Below the pieces are notes generated by a model that made no database searches, had not been told where the DNA came from, and saw only the letters and a list, made by a program, of their open reading frames with translations. DNA of 64,000 bases, from positions 2,294,001 to 2,358,000 of the forward strand of contig OW818688.1 in assembly GCA_942493265.1 (NCBI GenBank). Reading direction: 5' to 3'. Positions 8,933 to 15,500 of the stretch are shown piece after piece (position 1 is the first letter of the stretch; every line of letters begins with the position of its first letter). The position numbers and the translations under genes are program-made. Source of the DNA: UBA12481 sp942493265 (GTDB lineage Bacteria; Bacteroidota; Bacteroidia; Bacteroidales; UBA12481).

Positions 8933-10330
8933 ATGAAAAGGCAACAGAAAAGCGAAGCCGGCTTACAACTCAAGCTATTTAGCGGGCAGGCGGGAGAGCT
9001 ACCAGGGACACCGACCGGCGGAACCGGAACGGGGTTGCTGAGTAGAGTTGCATTGCTTTCGCTATTGGAGAGACAGCGAACCTTGACCACAAACTTAATG
9101 GAAAGGATTGTAGATTATGGAAACCTGAGCAGAGCATGTAAACAAGTGGTGAGTAATAAGGGGAGCTCCGGGATCGACGGAATGGAAACGCAGGAACTTC
9201 GGCCATGGCTGGGAAAGCATCTAACTACACTGCAGGAATCGTTACTTGCCGAGAAATACGAGGTGAGTCCGCTACTGAAAGTGGAAATCGACAAACCCGA
9301 TGGGGGAAAACGGATGCTGGGTATCCCAACGGTCAAAGACCGGCTGATCCAACAAGCCATCCAACAGGAATTAAGCCGCTATTACGATCCAATTTTCAGC
9401 GAAAGTAGTTATGGGTTCAGACCCGGAAGGAGTGCCCATCAGGCAATAAGGCAAGCCTCGAAGTACGTCACGGAAGGCAAGGAATGGGTGGTGGATATTG
9501 ATTTGGAGAAGTTTTTCGACAAGATCAACCACGACCGCCTAATGCAAAGATTGAGTAAAGGAATAGGAGACAAACGTCTCCTTCGACTAATCAGAGCATA
9601 CCTGAAAGCCGGAATGATGAACGAAGGGCTGGCAGAACAGAGAACGGCCGGTACACCGCAAGGAGGCCCGTTATCCCCATTGTTATCCAATATCGTACTG
9701 GACGAACTGGACAAGGAGTTGGAGAAACGCGGTCACAGCTTCTGCCGATTTGCTGATGACTGTAACATATATGTCAGAAGCAAGAAGGCTGGGGAACGCG
9801 TGATGGCTTCAGTCACTGACTTCATTGAAACGAAGTTAAAACTGAAAGTCAATCATCTAAAGAGCGGGGTCAGGCACTGTTCTGAGGTCAAGTTTTTGGG
9901 CTTCACTATCCTCTCAGAAGGAGGAATACGGGTTGCCGATAAATCCATTGACCGCCTGAAGGACAAAGTCCGGGAAATAACCCGCAGAAACCGTGGAGTC
10001 AGCTTTTCTACAGTCATCAAGGAACTAAACTCGACCATAATTGGCTGGACTAATTATTTTAGAATTGCCAACAAATGGGTGCGCAATCTCAATGCGATTG
10101 ATAGCTGGATCAGAAGGAAGCTGAGATGTTTTCGACTTAAACAGTGTAGAAGACGCTACACCATCTTTAAGTTCCTTCGCTCATTTGACTACCCGGTTAA
10201 CCATTGCTGGAATATTGTCATGTACTCTCAGGGCTGGTGGAAGATGTCGCGGAAACCTTTCGTCGAACAGGCCATGAGCCCCAACTGGTTCGCCCGTCAG
10301 GGCTTACACTCCTTATACTTAAGTATGTAG
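8933..10330 (+). CDS. ltrA: Group II intron reverse transcriptase/maturase (copy 1)
   Basis: 465 residues. Reverse transcriptase motifs are intact: NKGSSGIDGM (RT0/1), GGKRMLGIPTVKDRLIQQAI, SYGFRPGRSAHQA, VVDIDLEKFFDKINHD, GTPQGGPLSPLLSNI and the catalytic FADD box (usual YADD) in RFADDCNIYV. A maturase X domain follows (GWTNYFRIANKWVR onwards). No HNH endonuclease domain is present, as is typical of group IIC. The enzyme helps the intron RNA fold and splice and reverse-transcribes it during retrohoming. The product is identical to that of copy 2, so neither copy has decayed. Confidence 0.96.
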   Translation: MKRQQKSEAGLQLKLFSGQAGELPGTPTGGTGTGLLSRVALLSLLERQRTLTTNLMERIVDYGNLSRACKQVVSNKGSSGIDGMETQELRPWLGKHLTTLQESLLAEKYEVSPLLKVEIDKPDGGKRMLGIPTVKDRLIQQAIQQELSRYYDPIFSESSYGFRPGRSAHQAIRQASKYVTEGKEWVVDIDLEKFFDKINHDRLMQRLSKGIGDKRLLRLIRAYLKAGMMNEGLAEQRTAGTPQGGPLSPLLSNIVLDELDKELEKRGHSFCRFADDCNIYVRSKKAGERVMASVTDFIETKLKLKVNHLKSGVRHCSEVKFLGFTILSEGGIRVADKSIDRLKDKVREITRRNRGVSFSTVIKELNSTIIGWTNYFRIANKWVRNLNAIDSWIRRKLRCFRLKQCRRRYTIFKFLRSFDYPVNHCWNIVMYSQGWWKMSRKPFVEQAMSPNWFARQGLHSLYLSM

Positions 10331-10348
10331 GTATATAAGTTAATAGAA

Positions 10349-10418
10349 ACCGCCTTGGTACTAGCAAGTATGCCAGGTGGTGTGGGGGGACGGCGGCGTG
10401 AGCCGCCTCCTACCCAAT
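10349..10418 (+). ncRNA. Group IIC intron domains V and VI (copy 1)
   Basis: Domain V: stem ACCGCCT (10349-10355) pairs with AGGTGGT (10375-10381), with an inner stem closed by an AGCA loop. The CGC triad expected in group IIC lies in the 5' strand. Domain VI follows as a G-rich stem pairing GGCGGC with GCCGCC and ends in CCTACCCAAT, where the unpaired branch-type A is expected. These are the catalytic core of the ribozyme and appear intact. Confidence 0.85.
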
Positions 10419-10490
10419 TCCGAGGGTGCCGAATTGGTGGATGACACTTCTCCGCGGGTTACTCAGTGGTAGATGGCACTTCTCCAAGGG
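10419..10490. repeat. Palindromic element right half plus 32-bp tandem units
   Basis: The 3' exon TCCGAGGG closes the outer palindrome. Downstream the target sequence is repeated: CACTTCTCCGCGGG starts at 10445 and CACTTCTCCAAGGG at 10477, a 32-base period that also matches the intron-split first unit (CACTTC at 8492-8497 joined to TCCGAGGG). The rest of the gap to 10556 shows no gene. Confidence 0.75.
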
Positions 10491-10556
10491 ACGTTAAGAT
10501 GTACACGACTTAATATTTGTGAAGAATTGCAAAATATTCAGATAGAAACGAAAAAA

Positions 10557-12977
10557 TTACATCAATTCTTCTGCGTTGATCACATATTTCCCTTCTCCAA
10601 CCTTCACCTCCATCTGCCCGGATTTACCCGTTAATATCTCTATGCCAGGATATTCTGCAGCCTTTTTGCCATTAATCAGTATGTTTTTTCCAGGAATCTG
10701 GAGGATAGCCCTGGTTCCCGGCGGGACTTCAGCGCTTAATTCAAATTTGTGGTCCTGGCGGGTCCAGCTTACCCGGATATTCCCCAACGGCGAGGGGATA
10801 ATACCCTTGGCCCAATTCAGGTCGCCTGGACGGGGAGCAATCCTGAATTCCTTCCAGCCGGTTATAACCGGCTCTACACCAAGCACTTTTTGAGGCAGCA
10901 GGGCGGTAGGACCTGAACACCAGGCATGTGAAGTGGATCCGATGTCGCCTGTCCATTCTTCCACATTCCATCCCTCCTGCCAGCCGCCATTGAAGGATGT
11001 CAGTTTCATCTGATCGCCCCAGTATTTGCGGATATAATCCAACGCATACGTATCCTGCTGATCAAAAAGGGAATAGACTACATAATAGGCAAACGACATC
11101 TCGCTGTACCGGCCCTGGCTTTTAATGTAATCCACTGTGCGAACCTGGTCCTGATCCTTCACCAGACCATACAACAAAGCATAAACCTGGGTTTGCTGGC
11201 TGAATTGTTTGCTGCCGTAACTATCGGCGTACAGCTTTTCAGTGGGAGACCAAAACCATTTTTCAATATTCTGCTTCAGTCGGGCGGCGTTGCTTTTCCA
11301 TGTCTCTGACTGCGATTGGTCACCCATGATGGTTTCCGCGAGTTCGGCGGCCTGCTGCAATGCACCGTAATACAGACAGTTCAGTGCCGTGATCTCCTTG
11401 GTCTGATCCATCGGATAAGTATCCGGATGATCGAGTACGATCCAACCCTTAACTCCGGATAATACTCCGTGCTCCGTGCCCAACAGTGTTTCAAATTTTC
11501 CCATCAGCTTAACGAGATTGGGATACACCTGCCGGATCAGATCCTTGTTTCCGAAATATTGAAAATATTCCCCGAGCATGATCACCCATTCCAGTTCATA
11601 ATCAACCAGATATCCCGATGTTCCTTCGCCAATCAGCCAATCGGTGGGGTAGCGCGACCGGATGGATCCGTCGGCCGCCCAGCGCTGCGACCAGGCGCCC
11701 GACAAGATATTATACCGGGTGAGAAATTCAGAGCTCATTCCGGATGCATAAAATGCGTATTTCTGCAAATACCTTGAATCTCCTGCGATGTACTGGGTTT
11801 GCTCCCTCCAGGGGGTATCCATGTAGGTATCCTGACTGCACAATTTCAGGGTGAACCGGCCGGCTTCCCAGATCCGGCTCAGCAAAGGATCGGAACATTC
11901 AAAACTGCCTTCATCCTGAACCGCATAATGCCGGTTTATTGCAGATATTTCCTGAATACTGATTTTACTGTCGACCGGAAAAGTAAGGTACCTGAATCCC
12001 CGCCAGGTAAACGGACTCCAATGCTGAACGCCTTTCCGGGTGGTATAGTGGTCCTCGTAATTCACCCGCCGGTGAAAATCGGCCGACCGGTCGGGGAACA
12101 GGCGCTCGGCGGTTCCTAATGTGATATCCGTACCCTCCTCTGCTGAATTCAGGGTGATGACCGGCACTCCGGTCACTTCTTTACCGAAATCATAAATCAC
12201 CCAACCGTTAACTTCCCAATGATCAACAGGATAAGCTTTTTCGCGGAACAATGGCGGACGTTCAATCAGTACAATCGAGTTCCAGGGCGCCAGGGGAGGC
12301 GTCCCGATGGCATGCGCTTTCTGCCATCCGGTTGCATCAAACCCACCCTGCTGCCAATGATCCGGCATTTTGCGGGAGTCGAATTTCTCAATAAACCCGA
12401 TCAGGTTCGGAACATCCGGCCCCGATCCGGTTCGCATTTCAGTATTTGAATTCCATCCATGGTTGGCTGAAACCAGCCAGGTTTCATCGGTATTTATTGC
12501 CAACACCGATTGATCGGGCATTTTAACCTCTCCCTGAAAAAAGAATCCTCCGCGGGCATTGATCCGGTGGTGCATGCCAATGCCATAATTATATACGATT
12601 GCCGAGATGGTGTTTTCCCCCTGATGAAACAGGCCGGTGAGATCAAACTTCTCATATACCTGATATTCAGGATCGCAGTTCATCGGACAACGATCCACCA
12701 ATTGACCATTGACATAAACATCTGCCACGGCGTATGCTGATATATAAGCGGTTACGTTCTCAGGTTTTTGTCCGGCCTGAACCGTTTTGCGTATCAGGAG
12801 ATATTGATTCCGTGGATTTTGCTCTCCCGGGCTCCATATCCATTGAGCAACCACCTTACGGCCATCGAGTAGTGAAGAGGGTTCAGCAATGGTGCCGCGA
12901 TGGTTATCTTGTTGATATCCAAAAGATATATTTACGAAACAGCAGAAAAAGGTTAATAGAATGAGGGATTGTTTCAT
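10557..12977 (-). CDS. GH78 family alpha-L-rhamnosidase, secreted
   Basis: 806 residues with a cleavable signal (about residues 1-20, ending NISFG). N-terminal beta-sandwich domains carry WIWSPGEQNPRNQYLLIRKT and the accessory motif AYISAYAVADVYVNGQ. The (alpha/alpha)6 catalytic barrel holds CSQDTYMDTPWREQTQYIAG, with the acidic residues used by GH78, and WQEGWNVEEWTGDIGSTSHA near the C-terminal end. GH78 enzymes remove terminal alpha-L-rhamnose from pectin side chains, glycosides or bacterial polysaccharides by inversion. The gene is alone on the minus strand between the two introns, next to two plus-strand polysaccharide-related genes. Length is typical for compact GH78 members. Confidence 0.9.
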   Translation of the reverse strand: MKQSLILLTFFCCFVNISFGYQQDNHRGTIAEPSSLLDGRKVVAQWIWSPGEQNPRNQYLLIRKTVQAGQKPENVTAYISAYAVADVYVNGQLVDRCPMNCDPEYQVYEKFDLTGLFHQGENTISAIVYNYGIGMHHRINARGGFFFQGEVKMPDQSVLAINTDETWLVSANHGWNSNTEMRTGSGPDVPNLIGFIEKFDSRKMPDHWQQGGFDATGWQKAHAIGTPPLAPWNSIVLIERPPLFREKAYPVDHWEVNGWVIYDFGKEVTGVPVITLNSAEEGTDITLGTAERLFPDRSADFHRRVNYEDHYTTRKGVQHWSPFTWRGFRYLTFPVDSKISIQEISAINRHYAVQDEGSFECSDPLLSRIWEAGRFTLKLCSQDTYMDTPWREQTQYIAGDSRYLQKYAFYASGMSSEFLTRYNILSGAWSQRWAADGSIRSRYPTDWLIGEGTSGYLVDYELEWVIMLGEYFQYFGNKDLIRQVYPNLVKLMGKFETLLGTEHGVLSGVKGWIVLDHPDTYPMDQTKEITALNCLYYGALQQAAELAETIMGDQSQSETWKSNAARLKQNIEKWFWSPTEKLYADSYGSKQFSQQTQVYALLYGLVKDQDQVRTVDYIKSQGRYSEMSFAYYVVYSLFDQQDTYALDYIRKYWGDQMKLTSFNGGWQEGWNVEEWTGDIGSTSHAWCSGPTALLPQKVLGVEPVITGWKEFRIAPRPGDLNWAKGIIPSPLGNIRVSWTRQDHKFELSAEVPPGTRAILQIPGKNILINGKKAAEYPGIEILTGKSGQMEVKVGEGKYVINAEELM

Positions 12978-13059
12978 GGGTGTTCGTTTGGCTTATTTTA
13001 TCAGGCTGCAAATTACAAAAAGGCAGGTTATTTCTTCGGGAAGAGTGGTCCTCTGGTGC

Positions 13060-13113
13060 AATCTCTGTGGCTCTCTGTGTCAGTTCTTTATTACACGGAG
13101 GGCCACAGAGATT
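13060..13113. repeat. Intergenic inverted repeat, CTCTGTGGC / GCCACAGAG type
   Basis: Two 21-base arms (13060-13080 and 13093-13113) begin AATCTCTGTGGC and end with its inverse; they differ at two positions that still allow G-U pairing, with a 12-base loop. A further partial copy (ACACAGAGCGCCACAG) follows. It lies between the divergent GH78 and LamG genes, in a 283-base gap otherwise without visible genes. Confidence 0.8.
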
Positions 13114-13260
13114 ACACAGAGCGCCACAGAATATGATTTTATTGCACCTTCCCGGAACCATCTTTCCCTTTGTCAACATCCGTCCTGGATCGGCTAAAAT
13201 AGTGTCCCTGATTTCGCCGATTTACCGTAGATTTATGATGCATTCACCGGAAAATCTGAA

Positions 13261-15366
13261 ATGAAAAATCCAGCCATGAGAAAACCGATATTCATTTTAA
13301 TGATCCTTTTTAACCTGATAATTCCTCTGAGATCGCAGGATAATCCTGTCCTGTTTTTCTGGAATTTTAATGACAGCGTAAATGCCCAAGCCACCGCCCT
13401 GAATATTGTTGAACCTTATGGAAATTACCGGGTTGGCGGACTGACCAAATACGTACCCGGCGTAAAGGGGGCTGCCATTAAATTTGATGGATTTTCCTCC
13501 TATATCGATGTGATACCCGGGGATCTGTCAGAAGGCAGCAGCGAACTTAAACGGTTTAATCTGCCCCGTACGATCAGTGTGGAGGCCTGGGTTGCATTAG
13601 GTGCCTATCCCTGGAACTGGGCACCTGTGATCACCATGGGGAAATATAAGATCACCGGGTTTTATTTCGGTATCGATTCGCGCGGAAGAGTAGGGTTTCA
13701 TATGTCGGATGCCACATCGATCTGGCATGAGTGCAATTCAAAATTAAATTCCGATACCAAACTCGGACTGGAGCTGAAAAAATGGTACCATATCGTTGGT
13801 ACTTACGATGCTGCAACGGGTCTGGCTGTCTATATCAACGGGAAACCGGAAAATACCTATTCCGATTTCATTGATAAAAGAAGAATCGTTTATAGTGATG
13901 TTGAAAAAGGATTTCGTATGGGTTCGAACTGGGAGATGCTCGCTCCGACCGATGCCATACGCGATTGGGCAACCTTCCCCTCAAGATATTCTCTGGACGG
14001 GATTATCGATGAAGTAAAGGTTTATAATAAATGCCTCACAGCAAGTGAAATAGCGCAGATCTATGCATCCGTCAAACCTGATAATGAGCCGGAATTTGCA
14101 CCCAGGAAATTTCCATCGGTCAAGCCATCCGGTCGCTTCGCGGCCAGCTATGCCCGGCTGGCCTATTATCCTGAGTGGGATGCCCTCTGGCCGGTAGGGC
14201 CCTACAATGATGTCGTTGTGCAATTTGATGAATTGCCCACCAAAATCATGTTCTGGCGCGGAACGCGTTATTCGCCGTGCCTGGTATCTGAAAATGGGAA
14301 ATGGATGGCCGACCAGAGTCGCGAAACCGGTCATAACTGGTTTCTTTCGCAGGGTTCCAGGGAGGATATGCCCACCGGATGTATGGAGCACATGTCTGAT
14401 GTTCAATGCAGAAGCTCGAGAGTGGCTATCATCGAAAGCAATGAGGCGCGTGTAGTGGTCAACTGGAGGTATCTGCAGATGGATGTAAAATTCCGCCAGA
14501 ATGATTCACCGGATAATACCGGATTCGGAGAGTGGGGTAATGAGTTGTATTATATTTATCCTGATGGTGTTACCGTGAGGAAGGTGTTGCCGGGAAGCGG
14601 GGGATGGCAGGAAACGATTTTTCTAAGCGAGCCCGGAACCCGTCCGGAGGATAATGTGGAACTGGATGCCGCTACTCTGGTTAACATGAAAGGCGTAACA
14701 AAAACCTACTCCTGGGGAAAAGGTTACCCCAAATATGATCTGCCGGATGCAAATATTCAAATGGTGAATTTTAAATCGAAGTACAAGCCCTACCTGATTC
14801 TTCGTTCGGGTGGAGGATTTTCTGTATTCAACGGTGAAGTGCGCCCCGAATATTCCCATTTCCCCTGGTGGAACCATTGGCCGGTAGCCCAGATTGTGTC
14901 CGATGGCCGTAGTGCCAATGCACCGGATCAGGCGGCGCATTCTTCATTGAGCTGGGGTAATCCCAAAGGGGATGCTGCCTTGTATGGCATGACCGACCGG
15001 GAGCCGAAAACATTGGTCGCACTGGCCAGATCGTGGAATTTCCCGGCTGAGTTGAAACTGGAAACAACTGATATCAAATACGATGGCTATGATTACACCC
15101 AAAAGGCATATCTAATTGATGCAGAAGGAAATAGTAAACGAATAAGGTTCGCATTGAACGGCAGCGAGGATTCACCCATAGTAAATCCGGTCTTTCTGAT
15201 CAGAAACTGCGGCAAAACTGATATCAGTTTGAAAATCAATAATAAAATGATCAGTCGTGGAAAAGATTTCCGGTATGATGTTGAATATGATGCGGAGGGA
15301 AATCCAACCTTGATTACCTGGATAAAATATACCTCTCAGAATAAAGCGATATTTGAATTTGAATAA
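13261..15366 (+). CDS. Secreted LamG-domain protein with uncharacterised C-terminal region
   Basis: 701 residues with a signal peptide (ends LRSQ, about residue 24). Residues about 28-275 form a LamG / concanavalin-like jelly roll (AAIKFDGFSSYIDV, ISVEAWVALGAYPW, WYHIVGTYDAATGLAVYING, LDGIIDEVKVYNKCLTASEI), a fold used for glycan binding or hydrolysis. The remaining ~420 residues are rich in Trp, Tyr and charged residues (FWRGTRYSPCLV, CMEHMSDVQCRSSRV, WNHWPVAQIVSDGRS) and I do not recognise them. Being between GH78 and a GH106-like enzyme, it probably handles the same polysaccharide; a lyase or hydrolase role is possible but unproven. An alternative start is the Met at codon 6. Confidence 0.75.
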   Translation: MKNPAMRKPIFILMILFNLIIPLRSQDNPVLFFWNFNDSVNAQATALNIVEPYGNYRVGGLTKYVPGVKGAAIKFDGFSSYIDVIPGDLSEGSSELKRFNLPRTISVEAWVALGAYPWNWAPVITMGKYKITGFYFGIDSRGRVGFHMSDATSIWHECNSKLNSDTKLGLELKKWYHIVGTYDAATGLAVYINGKPENTYSDFIDKRRIVYSDVEKGFRMGSNWEMLAPTDAIRDWATFPSRYSLDGIIDEVKVYNKCLTASEIAQIYASVKPDNEPEFAPRKFPSVKPSGRFAASYARLAYYPEWDALWPVGPYNDVVVQFDELPTKIMFWRGTRYSPCLVSENGKWMADQSRETGHNWFLSQGSREDMPTGCMEHMSDVQCRSSRVAIIESNEARVVVNWRYLQMDVKFRQNDSPDNTGFGEWGNELYYIYPDGVTVRKVLPGSGGWQETIFLSEPGTRPEDNVELDAATLVNMKGVTKTYSWGKGYPKYDLPDANIQMVNFKSKYKPYLILRSGGGFSVFNGEVRPEYSHFPWWNHWPVAQIVSDGRSANAPDQAAHSSLSWGNPKGDAALYGMTDREPKTLVALARSWNFPAELKLETTDIKYDGYDYTQKAYLIDAEGNSKRIRFALNGSEDSPIVNPVFLIRNCGKTDISLKINNKMISRGKDFRYDVEYDAEGNPTLITWIKYTSQNKAIFEFE

Positions 15367-15383
15367 AAGGTGAAGAAGAATAA

Positions 15384-15467
15384 CCACGGAGACACAGAGG
15401 CACGGAGGTACACGGAGTTTTTATTATTATTATCTCAGTGTTTCTCCATGTCTAAGTGTCTCCGTGG
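15384..15467. repeat. Intergenic inverted repeat, CCACGGAGACAC type
   Basis: A perfect 12-base inverted repeat, CCACGGAGACAC at 15384-15395 and GTGTCTCCGTGG at 15456-15467, encloses further ACGGAG/CTCCAT words and an AT-rich centre. It lies between the LamG stop and the start chosen for the next gene, so the RNA between the two genes could fold strongly. Confidence 0.8.
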
Positions 15468-15500
15468 AAATTCCCCTTCTTCGCAGTAAAAATTATAACC

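Larger units (their letters stand above)
8498..10418 (+). mobile_element. Group IIC intron, copy 1
   Basis: The 5' end GTGTGCCGGGCATG and the segment GCAAGGGTGTCCCGGGCGAC, then GAATCTGAAGGAAGC, closely resemble the well-studied group IIC intron of Oceanobacillus iheyensis as I recall it. The 3' part holds domain V (10349-10381) and domain VI ending CCTACCCAAT. I placed the 3' boundary by comparing uninterrupted relatives of the target downstream (GATGACACTTCTCCGCGGG), which shows the exon resumes at TCCGAGGG. The intron encodes a reverse transcriptase/maturase in domain IV. Insertion 9 bases after a hairpin (in the sense direction) fits the known preference of group IIC introns for terminator-like stem-loops. 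Length 1921 bases; copy 2 is 1922. Confidence 0.93.

Noticed and set aside
8698..9090. Minus-strand frames inside both introns
   Set aside because: They oppose conserved ribozyme and maturase sequence, and they appear in both copies only because the introns are identical.
8933..10330. Reverse transcriptase as part of a diversity-generating retroelement or retron
   Set aside because: Intact group IIC intron RNA ends, domain V and maturase X domain surround it, and there is no template/variable repeat pair or msr/msd-like region.
15456..15500. Upstream start of the GH106-like gene
   Set aside because: It lies in an intergenic inverted repeat and would place 15 residues before a clear signal peptide.
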